This document shows positions 56,561 through 64,000 of a stretch of 64,000 nucleotides of DNA, piece after piece. How positions within the stretch are numbered: the stretch's first letter is position 1; the number at the start of each line of letters is the position of its first letter. The notes below the pieces were generated by a model. That model saw only the letters and a program-made list of their open reading frames with translations, was not told the DNA's origin and did no database searches. Source of the DNA: Cytophagales bacterium. GTDB lineage: Bacteria > Bacteroidota > Bacteroidia > Cytophagales > 172606-1. The DNA is taken from contig JAUJMU010000002.1 of assembly GCA_030446715.1 (NCBI GenBank), positions 502,531 through 566,530 of the forward strand, read 5' to 3'. The position numbers were made by a program, and so were the translations under genes.

Positions 56561-57997
56561 ATGAAAAGCAATCTAAAACTCATTTTAATGGTGGTGCTGG
56601 TAAGCTTTCTGGCTGGCCTGGGCGGTGCATTTACCTTCAGTTATCTCCAACCCGGAAGATCGGACGAATACAGGTCCGCCGGATTTCCGGAGTACCGCCG
56701 GGTAAGCGTCAGGGAAACTTACCCCGCACCGCCGCTTACCGGTGACTTTGTGGCAGCGTCGGCCGCCAGCACGCCCAGCGTGGTGTACATCAAGACATCT
56801 TCCACGGCCTACGCCCAGAACGACTTTTTCGACTTTTTCTTCGGCGGCGGCGACCGGGAACAAAACGTGATCAGCTCGGGCTCCGGCGTCATTTACTCGG
56901 CTGACGGCTACATTGTGACCAACAATCACGTGACCGAAAATGCCACTAAAATTGACGTGATTCACAACCGCCGCTCTTACGAAGCCAAACTGGTGGGCAC
57001 GGACCCTTCCACGGATCTGGCGTTGCTGAAAATTGAGGGTAAAAACCTGCCAGCCGCCAAACTTACCCGGTCCCGCGATGTGCAGGTGGGCGAATGGGTG
57101 CTGGCGGTTGGCAATCCGTTTAACCTCGAGTCTACGGTCACGGCCGGTATTGTCAGCGCCAAGGGTCGTAATATCAACATTCTGAACAGCCAGTTTCCCA
57201 TTGAATCATTTATCCAGACGGATGCGGCTATCAATCCCGGCAACTCAGGTGGGGCACTGGTCAATTCCCGTGGCGAACTGATTGGCATCAATACGGCCAT
57301 TCTGTCACGTACGGGCACTTATACCGGTTACGGCTTTGCGGTGCCGGTGGATATTGTGGTGAAAACGGTAAAGGACCTGATTCAGTACGGCGAGGTGCAG
57401 AAGGCCTTCCTCGGTGCCGAAGTGGGCGACCTGAACAGCGAAACCGCCAAAAAATACGAAATCAGTGAGTATGCCGGCGTATTGGTTACGTACCTGGAAG
57501 CCGGCGGAGCGGCCGAGAAAGCCGGTATCCGTAAGGGTGACGTAATCCTCAAAATGAACAGTGAAAACATCAACAGCAAAGCGGAATTCAACGAGCAGCT
57601 CAGTTATTACCGGCCCGGCGACAAGGTGACGGTAGCCTACCGGCGCGGCACCCAGACCAAAGAGGTGCTCCTTTCCCTCACCAACCGCGAAGGCACTACG
57701 GCCATCCTGAAGCGGGAAACCTTCTCAGTGGAAGGCCTGGGCGCTGATCTGGAGGCGATTTCCAAAGTGGAACGCGACAAACTGAAAATCGGCGGTGGCG
57801 TCAGAGTAATGAATGTACGGCAAGGACTGATGGGCCGCCTGGGCATTGAAGAGGGCTTTGTGATCACGGCCATCAACCGGCAGCCCGTGACCGATCCGAA
57901 GGAAGTAGCCCAACTCCTGGCAAATGCCCGGGGCCGGGTGATTATTGAAGGGATTGACAAGAAAGGCGTTGGCAGCTACTATCAGTTTTACTTCTGA
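56561..57997 (+). CDS. DegQ/HtrA-type periplasmic serine protease
   Basis: A 478-residue protein with an N-terminal membrane anchor (LILMVVLVSFLAGLGGAFTF). The chymotrypsin-like domain has the triad H123 (TNNHVTEN), D152 (STDLALLK) and S229 (NPGNSGGAL). Two PDZ domains follow (YLEAGGAAEKAGIRKGDVIL; GLMGRLGIEEGFVITAINRQ). It degrades or refolds misfolded envelope proteins. Intact frame, single gene. Confidence 0.95.
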   Translation: MKSNLKLILMVVLVSFLAGLGGAFTFSYLQPGRSDEYRSAGFPEYRRVSVRETYPAPPLTGDFVAASAASTPSVVYIKTSSTAYAQNDFFDFFFGGGDREQNVISSGSGVIYSADGYIVTNNHVTENATKIDVIHNRRSYEAKLVGTDPSTDLALLKIEGKNLPAAKLTRSRDVQVGEWVLAVGNPFNLESTVTAGIVSAKGRNINILNSQFPIESFIQTDAAINPGNSGGALVNSRGELIGINTAILSRTGTYTGYGFAVPVDIVVKTVKDLIQYGEVQKAFLGAEVGDLNSETAKKYEISEYAGVLVTYLEAGGAAEKAGIRKGDVILKMNSENINSKAEFNEQLSYYRPGDKVTVAYRRGTQTKEVLLSLTNREGTTAILKRETFSVEGLGADLEAISKVERDKLKIGGGVRVMNVRQGLMGRLGIEEGFVITAINRQPVTDPKEVAQLLANARGRVIIEGIDKKGVGSYYQFYF

Positions 57998-58029
57998 AAC
58001 AGAAAACAGATTTTAAGTATATTGTATCC

Positions 58030-58602
58030 ATGCCACTGACCCTCGGAAAAATATCGCCTCAGGAGTATTTTGACCTCGAAAAAGGCTCAGAGATCCGTTA
58101 TGAATACGCCGATGGTGTCCTTATCCCTATGTCCGGAGAATCAAGATTAAATAACCGGGTAGCGCTGAATTGCTACAGTGCTTTCCGTCCACAACTACGC
58201 GGCACCGGCTGCGAAATCTACACGCACGACGTCCGGCTGGTGGTGCAGGAAGACCGGATTTACCGCTACCCGGACCTGATCCTGACGTGTGCCACGGAAA
58301 CGGACAGCCACGCAGTAACCCAGCCCTGCCTGATCATCGAGGTATTGTCCACTTCTACGGAAAGCACGGACCGGAATCAGAAACTGAGGGAATACACTTC
58401 AATCCCTTCCCTGGATTACTACCTGCTGGTGTCTACGGACGAAGTGCTGGTGGAATGTTACAGCCGGGAAACCGACGGTGGCTGGCGGTACAACTTTCAT
58501 GCGGATTTGGCGGAAGAAGTGAAGCTGGAAAAGGTGAAAGGCGTTTCCCTGAAGCTGGCAGATGTCTATCAGGATGTGGAGGTTGGGAAGGAGCAGCGGT
58601 GA
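58030..58602 (+). CDS. Uma2 family protein, copy 3
   Basis: ATG 58030 gives 190 residues: ISPQEYFDLEKGSEIRYEYA, DGVLIPMSGE, YRYPDLILTCATETD, QPCLIIEVLSTSTESTDRNQ and SIPSLDYYLLVSTDEVLVECY. It is 32 bases after the protease gene on the same strand. Function unknown. Confidence 0.88.
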   Translation: MPLTLGKISPQEYFDLEKGSEIRYEYADGVLIPMSGESRLNNRVALNCYSAFRPQLRGTGCEIYTHDVRLVVQEDRIYRYPDLILTCATETDSHAVTQPCLIIEVLSTSTESTDRNQKLREYTSIPSLDYYLLVSTDEVLVECYSRETDGGWRYNFHADLAEEVKLEKVKGVSLKLADVYQDVEVGKEQR

Positions 58603-58636
58603 ATAGTGTACTATCAAAGAATTATAGTCTCTTCTA

Positions 58637-58745
58637 AGTACAGTCAGGAAAGACCTGACGGATACCGGGAATGAATAACCTCGATTTTGGGCGTCTTGGC
58701 GATATTTCCATTTCAGCCATCCGTCAAAACCTTCTTGATTGTACT
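58637..58745. mobile_element. MITE-A copy 3 (109 bp, TA-flanked)
   Basis: TA at 58635-58636 and 58746-58747. The right end is identical to copies 1 and 2 and the interior is nearly identical to copy 1, 50 kb away. The left end has a few changes (AGTACAGTCAGG). The bases from here to 58988 hold no further gene. Confidence 0.9.
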
Positions 58746-58988
58746 TAGGTTTCCCCCTTTACACTTTCTGTCACCCCCATCTGATCTTCGGGCACAGGTC
58801 AGACTTGCAGAAAGGCGGGAAAACACAAACTTCTCCCTTTGTCTGACCCCATTATTCTATTCAGAAAGATCAGATTCAGGGGAACGGTCACTGTTGAGGA
58901 AGAAGGCAAAACTAAACTTCAACACAAAAATAATCAGGTTGGAAATTTACCCTTTCCTGGCAAGTTTTGTACCTTAGTTCATAAAACA

Positions 58989-59198
58989 ATGGAAGCATCA
59001 GAAGAACTGCTAAAGCGCATCACCCGGAATCCGGTGATTTGCCACGGCGTACCCACCATCCGCAACAAGCGTTACCCCGTAGCTGTTATACTGGAACTCC
59101 TTTCTTCAGGAATGTCCCACGAGGAGATACTCTATGATTATCCCGGGCTTGAAGGTGCTGATATTCAGGCCTGTTTGTTGTTTGCCCCTACCTCCTGA
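58989..59198 (+). CDS. DUF433 (VapB-like antitoxin family) protein
   Basis: ATG 58989 gives 69 residues: LLKRITRNPVICHGVPTIRN, VILELLSSGMSHEEILYDYP and GLEGADIQACLLFAP. This is the DUF433 helical fold, often the antitoxin next to a DUF5615 PIN-like toxin. No toxin gene follows here; the converging M1 peptidase gene overlaps its last 11 bases. Confidence 0.85.
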   Translation: MEASEELLKRITRNPVICHGVPTIRNKRYPVAVILELLSSGMSHEEILYDYPGLEGADIQACLLFAPTS

Positions 59199-61089
59199 TC
59201 ACATTATCCTCCGGATTTACATCCGGAATCTGAGCATCGCCTAACACCACCGAACGGATTGCCTTGCCCAAAATCTTGTTGAGGGTGAATTCCGCCGCGC
59301 CATCCTTCCACACGCGTGCCGTTTCCGAAAATGTCTCTTCCGAGCCATCCCGGTAAGTTACCTTCAGGCGAACCGGTACCGGCAGCGTGCCTTTCTTCTG
59401 TACGACGATTTTGCTCTCTTTCCCCTCCGAAGTTACCTTCAGGCCAAGGTCCGGGTAGCCTTTGTCGAAAAACCACGGCTTCCAGAACCACGACAGGTCT
59501 TCACCCGCCGCCGCGTTGAAACTGTAGAAGAAATCGTACGGAATCGGGTGTTTGCCGTTCCAGCGGCGCATGTAATCCTGAAGTACCTGCCTGAATTTCT
59601 CTTTACCCAATACTTCCTGCAATTGTGCGTAGGCCACTGCCGGGCGAAAATACGAGGCAAAGCCATAGGAAAAGCCGCTCAGCAGGTTGGTGGGCGTCAT
59701 CATGGGCATTTCCTGCTCCTTCCCGGCGAAAAGTGAAAAGTACCGGGCATTTTCCTGCTGAACCGTAAAGGTCTGTGAATCCGATGCCTTCCGCCGGAAA
59801 GGAATTTCGTTGGGCAGAAACTGAGCCCATCCTTCATCCATCCACGCGTAACGGCGTTCGTTAATGCCCATGTAGAAGGGAAAGTACGTATGGGCAATTT
59901 CGTGGGCCGTTACCTCGGCGGCATCCTCCAGGCCCGGCGACGAACCGTCGTTGACCATCATCGGAAATTCCATACCGCCCGAGCCGTTGAACACCGTCAG
60001 ATTGGGGTACGGAAACGGCACTCCCGGCAACTGGGTGGAGAAATACGCCACCGATTCCCGGCCAAAGCGGGCGACCTGCGTAAAATCGTCCGATTTCGGG
60101 TCGTACGCGGCACTGACTGTCGTCCGGCGGCCGGTTGCCGGGTCAGCCACCGTGCTGGTGGCGTCCCACAGGTACCGGTTGCTGAGGGCAAATGCGAAAT
60201 CCGGTACGTTTCCGGCCCGGAACTTCCAGACATTCTGCGGCTTGCCGGCCGTTATGTTCCCCTTCCGCAGGTCTTTGGCGTCTACTATGTGTACGACCTC
60301 CGCACTTTGGGTCGCCTGCCGGTACCGGTCTGCGTATTCCTCCTTCAGTACTTCACCGGGATTTTGCCACACGCCGGTAGCCCAGACCAGAAAGCCATCC
60401 GGCACGGTTATTTCCACGTCGAAGTCCGAAAAATCATTGTAAAATTCCTGCGTACCGGTGTAGTTGAATGTGTCCCAGCCATGCACATCATCATAAACGG
60501 CGATCTGCGGGTACCAATAGGCCACAAAAAAAGTATTCTCGCCGTACGTCCCCTCCCGGATGTGGGTTTTGGCCGGGACCGTGTAATCCCAGTTCATTTC
60601 CAGATTCAGCCTGCCGCCGGGCAGCAGCGGCCGGGCCAGCATAAAGATCATATTGGTACCCGACCGGCGAAAAAGTGGCTTTCTGGCTTTCAGGTCAAGC
60701 TTACTGCCGTTGAGGGTGACTGCACTCACATTTACTCCGTCTGTAATGTCGTCCGGGTCCACGGCTTCGTCGCGGATATTGCCTTTTTTGAAAATGTCGG
60801 GGTAGAGCCGGACCACGAGTTGCCGCAGCGTATCGGGGCTGTTGTTGGTGTAGGTCACGGTTTCCTGACCCCGTACGGTGCGGGTAGCCGGCTCCATCCT
60901 CACGCGGATCCGGTAATCGGACTTGTTTTGCCAGTAATTCGGACCGGGAGTACCGTCAGGAGAACGGGTGCCCTTGGCGTAGGCGGTCTGCACTTCCAGC
61001 GGCACGTATAAATCTCCCTGCTGGGCAAAAAGAGAGACACTGATAAGAAAAAAGCCTGAGATCAGGCTTAGGAATCGGGTAAAAAGCAT
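59188..61089 (-). CDS. Exported M1 family metallopeptidase
   Basis: A 633-residue protein with a signal peptide (SGFFLISVSLFAQ). The beta-sandwich N-domain is followed by the catalytic domain: GGMEFPMM near 371 (the family's exopeptidase loop), H396-E397-x-x-H400 (TAHEIAHTYFPF) and E419 (WMDEGWAQF). PYDFFYSFNAAAGEDLSWFW follows. It removes N-terminal residues from peptides outside the cytoplasm. Intact frame. Confidence 0.93.
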   Translation of the reverse strand: MLFTRFLSLISGFFLISVSLFAQQGDLYVPLEVQTAYAKGTRSPDGTPGPNYWQNKSDYRIRVRMEPATRTVRGQETVTYTNNSPDTLRQLVVRLYPDIFKKGNIRDEAVDPDDITDGVNVSAVTLNGSKLDLKARKPLFRRSGTNMIFMLARPLLPGGRLNLEMNWDYTVPAKTHIREGTYGENTFFVAYWYPQIAVYDDVHGWDTFNYTGTQEFYNDFSDFDVEITVPDGFLVWATGVWQNPGEVLKEEYADRYRQATQSAEVVHIVDAKDLRKGNITAGKPQNVWKFRAGNVPDFAFALSNRYLWDATSTVADPATGRRTTVSAAYDPKSDDFTQVARFGRESVAYFSTQLPGVPFPYPNLTVFNGSGGMEFPMMVNDGSSPGLEDAAEVTAHEIAHTYFPFYMGINERRYAWMDEGWAQFLPNEIPFRRKASDSQTFTVQQENARYFSLFAGKEQEMPMMTPTNLLSGFSYGFASYFRPAVAYAQLQEVLGKEKFRQVLQDYMRRWNGKHPIPYDFFYSFNAAAGEDLSWFWKPWFFDKGYPDLGLKVTSEGKESKIVVQKKGTLPVPVRLKVTYRDGSEETFSETARVWKDGAAEFTLNKILGKAIRSVVLGDAQIPDVNPEDNVIRR

Positions 61090-61130
61090 GAAAGGAGGAA
61101 AAAATAGAATTGTAAAAAAACCGCTGCTAT

Positions 61131-61167
61131 ATAAACCCGAAAGGTTTCCAAAACCTTTCGGGTTTAT
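61131..61167. terminator. Terminator downstream of aspS
   Basis: A perfect 17-bp stem (ATAAACCCGAAAGGTTT with its complement, 3-base loop) lies 5 bases past the aspS stop and upstream of the M1 peptidase gene. Confidence 0.8.
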
Positions 61168-61171
61168 CGGA

Positions 61172-62974
61172 CTACTTCTTCCCTTCGTTTGCCACCCGGA
61201 TGTGCAGTTCCTTCAACTGTTCATCCGAAATGGTGGAAGGCGTGTCAATCATCACGTCGCGGCCGGCGTTGTTTTTGGGGAACGCAATGAAGTCGCGGAT
61301 GGAGTCAGCGCCGCCGAACAGCGAACACAGCCGGTCGAAGCCAAAGGCAATGCCGCCGTGGGGCGGGGCGCCGTATTCAAACGCCTCCATCAGGAAGCCA
61401 AACTGCCGCCGGGCCTCTTCGGGCGTAAAGCCGAGAATGCCAAACATCTTTTCCTGCAGCTCCCGGTTGTAAATCCGGATGGAGCCCCCTCCTACTTCCA
61501 CGCCATTGATGACCATGTCGTAGGCATTGGCCCGAACCGCGCCCAGATTACCAGAATCCAGCAACTTAATATCTTCCGGTTTCGGGGAAGTGAAAGGATG
61601 GTGCATCGCAAACCAGCGGCCCGCCTCCTCGTCGTACTCCAGCAGCGGGAAGTCCAGCACCCACAGGCAGGAATATTTCGATTTGTCGCGGAGGCCCAGC
61701 CGTTCGCCCATTTCCAGGCGCAGTTCGGCCAGCGCCTTGCGGGTTTTGTTGATTTCGCCGGCCAGAATCAGCAGCAGGTCGCCGGGCCGGGCCTGCATGG
61801 CTTCCGCCCATTTCTTCAGGTCCTCTTCGGAATAAAATTTATCTACGGATGATTTCAGGGTGCCGTCAGCGTTATATTTCACGTACACCAGTCCTTTGGC
61901 CCCGATCTGCGGCCGCTTCACGAAATCGGTCAGTTCGTCGATCTGCTTGCGGGTGTATTCAGCGCAACCTTTGGCGGCAATGCCCACCACCAGTTCGGCC
62001 TCTTCAAACACCGGGAAACCTTTACCGGAGACCATATCCACCGGCATATCCTGAGAAGGCACGTTGCTGCCGCGGTGCTTCAGTTCCGTAAATCGCATTT
62101 CGAACCGCGTATCGGGCTTGTCAATGCCATAGTACTTCATGGCATCGGCGTAGCTCATGCGCGGCAGGTCGGCAATTTCGATTCCCTTCACTGCGCGGAA
62201 GAGGTGTTTGACCAGTCCTTCAAAGGTATTCAGAATGTCTTCCTGCGTGATGAAGGACATTTCGCAGTCAATCTGCGTGAACTCCGGCTGCCGGTCGGCC
62301 CGCAGGTCTTCGTCGCGGAAGCACTTGACGATCTGAAAATACCGGTCGAAGCCCGACACCATCAGCAGCTGTTTGAACGTCTGCGGCGACTGCGGCAGGG
62401 CGTAAAATTCACCGGGATTCATCCGGGACGGCACCACAAAGTCGCGGGCCCCCTCGGGCGTGGATTTGATCAGCACCGGGGTTTCCACTTCAATGAAATT
62501 CTGCCCGTCGAGGTAAGCCCGCGTCTGCTGCGCCATGCGGTGACGCAGTTCGAGGCTCCTCCGGACCGGACTGCGGCGCAGATCGAGGTAGCGGTACTTC
62601 ATGCGGAGGTCTTCGCCGCCGTCGGTGTTGTCTTCAATGGTGAACGGCGGCACCTTGGCGGAGTTGAGCACTTCCAGCCGCTCTACCCGTATTTCCACGT
62701 CACCCGTCGGAATTTTATCGTTTTTGGCCATCCGTTCGGCCACTTTGCCTTCCGCTTTGATCACGAACTCGCGGCCAAACTGACGGGCCTGCTCAAACAA
62801 GGCAGGGTTGGTGACGCCTTCTTCAAAAATGAGCTGGGTTACTCCGTACCGGTCCCGCAGGTCAATCCAGAGAATTCCGCCTTTGTCGCGGATGGTCTGG
62901 ATCCAGCCGCAGAGGACAACGGTTTGCCCCGCATTTTCTATTCGTAACTCGCCGCAGGTGTGCGTTCTTAGCAT
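61172..62974 (-). CDS. aspS: Aspartate-tRNA ligase
   Basis: A 600-residue bacterial-type class II synthetase. The OB-fold anticodon domain is first ([20 protein letters not shown]). Then come motif 2 ([20 protein letters not shown]), the bacterial GAD insertion (about 290-410) and motif 3 ([16 protein letters not shown]). It charges tRNA-Asp with aspartate and ATP. Intact frame. Confidence 0.97.
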   Translation of the reverse strand: MLRTHTCGELRIENAGQTVVLCGWIQTIRDKGGILWIDLRDRYGVTQLIFEEGVTNPALFEQARQFGREFVIKAEGKVAERMAKNDKIPTGDVEIRVERLEVLNSAKVPPFTIEDNTDGGEDLRMKYRYLDLRRSPVRRSLELRHRMAQQTRAYLDGQNFIEVETPVLIKSTPEGARDFVVPSRMNPGEFYALPQSPQTFKQLLMVSGFDRYFQIVKCFRDEDLRADRQPEFTQIDCEMSFITQEDILNTFEGLVKHLFRAVKGIEIADLPRMSYADAMKYYGIDKPDTRFEMRFTELKHRGSNVPSQDMPVDMVSGKGFPVFEEAELVVGIAAKGCAEYTRKQIDELTDFVKRPQIGAKGLVYVKYNADGTLKSSVDKFYSEEDLKKWAEAMQARPGDLLLILAGEINKTRKALAELRLEMGERLGLRDKSKYSCLWVLDFPLLEYDEEAGRWFAMHHPFTSPKPEDIKLLDSGNLGAVRANAYDMVINGVEVGGGSIRIYNRELQEKMFGILGFTPEEARRQFGFLMEAFEYGAPPHGGIAFGFDRLCSLFGGADSIRDFIAFPKNNAGRDVMIDTPSTISDEQLKELHIRVANEGKK

Positions 62975-63052
62975 AATTGTCTGAACCTTGATGTATAAGA
63001 TGAAAGGATTTACAAGATTATTAACTTTCTCCTTAAGAGTGACGGTGTGATT

Positions 63053-63658
63053 TCACAAAACGCCTTCCTCTTTCAGCAGTTCCTCCAGATTCAGCCGCAG
63101 GCCTTCCATCAGTTCCACTTCCCGGCTCCAGTCGGCTACGATCCAGTCTTTGCCCGGCCCGGCCACCATCAGTTTGCGGCTCTGCGTCGTAATCCAGATT
63201 ACCTTGGGAATGCCGAAATTCAGCATTTTGGTGGTTTTCTCGAAAATGTAATCATTCTCGGTGGCAAACTGCCCGGTTTCGGCTTTTATATCTACCTCAA
63301 TGACCAGTTGAGCGGCAACGTTAAAGTAGTTTTCCGAAAGCGGATTGAGGATATCTTTTTTCTCGTAAACGGCAATGTCATTGGCCAGATTACTGCCTTT
63401 GGCAAGGTGCAGTCCGGCTTCTCCGAAAACGACTGCGTATTTTTTGGGTAATTGCTGCTTGATATAACCCGCAACTGCCGAAATAATCAACGCCTGTAGC
63501 ACACTGCTGCCCATAATTTCTTCAAATGTTTTTGTCTTTGCGAGAACTTCCCGGTAACCTTTCCGGTAAATCGGTTTGCCGTCCATTTCCTCGTAGACCA
63601 GAAAGGACGGAACCGCCTGCTTTCTGCGCTTTTTTTCGGTTACACTTGCCATATTCAT
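63053..63658 (-). CDS. Uma2 family protein, copy 4 (divergent)
   Basis: ATG 63656-63658 gives 201 residues. GKPIYRKGYREVLAKTKTFE, NDIAVYEKKDILNPLSENYF (Asp), QLVIEVDIKAETGQ (Glu-x-Asp) and LNFGIPKVIWITTQSRKLMV match the Uma2 architecture but diverge from the other three copies. Function unknown. Confidence 0.75.
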   Translation of the reverse strand: MNMASVTEKKRRKQAVPSFLVYEEMDGKPIYRKGYREVLAKTKTFEEIMGSSVLQALIISAVAGYIKQQLPKKYAVVFGEAGLHLAKGSNLANDIAVYEKKDILNPLSENYFNVAAQLVIEVDIKAETGQFATENDYIFEKTTKMLNFGIPKVIWITTQSRKLMVAGPGKDWIVADWSREVELMEGLRLNLEELLKEEGVL

Positions 63659-63744
63659 TACTTTTTGGTCAACAATTGCTTTGCCGTAAACAGTAAAGCT
63701 GTTTACAAAGTTAAAAGGTTTTTGTCCGGAAAACGGATCGATTG

Positions 63745-63952
63745 TTTTGCAAAGGGTGCAGGACAAGTTTAGTTTCCCGCAGATCTACGCAAATTCAAAG
63801 CGCAGATTTACGCGGATGAAAAGGAGTATCTGCGAAAACGATCTCAGCGAAGCTAATCTGCGGCCTTATCTGCGTAAATCTGCGAGAACTATTCTCAGCG
63901 AAGCTAAATAATCAATCTCTTTGAGAACTTGTCCTGCACCCTTTTGCAAAGC
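63745..63952. repeat. 208-bp inverted-repeat element with internal repeats
   Basis: TTTGCAAAGGGTGCAGGACA and onward to AAGTT (63746-63769) is inverted at 63926-63950, with one extra T. Inside, CTCAGCGAAGCT occurs at 63843-63854 and 63894-63905 (also at 5091-5102). Words of the type CTGCGTAAATCTGCG and CGCAGATTTACGCG alternate in both orientations. It has the look of a non-coding palindromic repeat. No gene was recognised from 63767 to the window end. Confidence 0.8.
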
Positions 63953-64000
63953 GCATTTGCTGATTCATTGCGGGAAGATCAATTTATAGTATGAAACAAA

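Noticed and set aside
59890..61011. Long open frame opposite the M1 peptidase gene
   Set aside because: It lies wholly inside a well-supported peptidase gene on the other strand and shows only compositional codon shadow. Similar long shadows opposite ligD, rseP-type, GH3, aspS and ccmF genes were also left out.
1..64000. tRNA, rRNA or riboswitch genes
   Set aside because: Scanning by eye for T-loop motifs, rRNA landmarks and common riboswitch cores found nothing supportable. A covariance-model search would be decisive.

Overview
The window looks like a chromosomal segment from a Bacteroidota bacterium, most likely order Cytophagales. The evidence is a set of promoters with the Bacteroidota -7 box TAnnTTTG, two proteins ending in type IX secretion (T9SS) sorting domains, a CcmE of the CxxxY type, a GH3-family protein, four Uma2-family genes and WG-repeat/SHOCT proteins. 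The family assignment inside Cytophagales is inference. No rRNA, tRNA or CRISPR array was seen.

Layout. 1-5.1 kb: end of a 2-hydroxyacid dehydrogenase, YceI, a STAS-like protein, DinB, then a stand-alone LigD polymerase domain overlapping a DUF72 gene. 5.1-8.8 kb: pta-ackA (acetyl-CoA to acetate with ATP). 8.8-12 kb: a 109-bp MITE and a secreted family-8 polysaccharide lyase with a T9SS tail. 12.1-16.8 kb: a mobile island made of an IS66 remnant, two kinds of MITE and two different IS630-type elements that abut one another through shared TA dinucleotides, followed by a broken HlyD-type export adaptor. 16.8-24.1 kb: an ABC-F ATPase, then the cytochrome c maturation genes ccmB-ccmC-ccmD-like-ccmE-(hicBA remnant)-ccmF. 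24.1-25.7 kb: a duplicated lipoprotein unit with a conserved hairpin and a 58-bp near-perfect palindrome. 25.7-31.5 kb: a DUF2520 protein, a TerB-like protein, HemW, a WG-repeat protein and a SHOCT/TPR-like membrane protein. 32.3-37.1 kb: an Omp85-family outer-membrane protein, PruA and an exported Gfo/Idh oxidoreductase. 37.1-50.2 kb: a membrane-anchored kinase-like protein that appears catalytically dead, a YeeZ-like SDR, rplU-rpmA, an Nfu-type NifU protein, a secreted gluzincin, a tandem FKBP lipoprotein, NrnA, Ndk, MurF, a T9SS-exported FG-GAP protein, a DUF5670 membrane peptide and a Bcp peroxiredoxin. 50.4-63.7 kb: MaoC, then the minus-strand series GH3-Uma2-dxr-Uma2-rseP, a DegQ/HtrA protease, Uma2, a third 109-bp MITE, DUF433, an M1 aminopeptidase, aspS and a fourth Uma2. 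The window ends in an inverted-repeat element.

Sequence quality matters here. Many genes expected to be essential (rpmA, ndk, murF, dxr) and many others read through only if one or more single-base indels are corrected, and these indels cluster at about 4.7, 8.3-9.4, 12-16.7, 36.8-50.2 and 53.6 kb, while 17-36 kb and 54-63.7 kb are almost free of them. Consensus error is the simplest explanation for the essential genes. Such genes are listed over their full inferred extent and the breaks are stated. The losses that simple indels cannot explain are the HlyD adaptor (an internal segment is missing), hicBA (a junction deletion), the IS66 remnant and a membrane-protein fragment.

The most unusual structure is the TA-to-TA chain of IS630 elements and MITEs at 12.99-15.59 kb. 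Its 109-bp MITE family also has copies at 8.8 and 58.6 kb.
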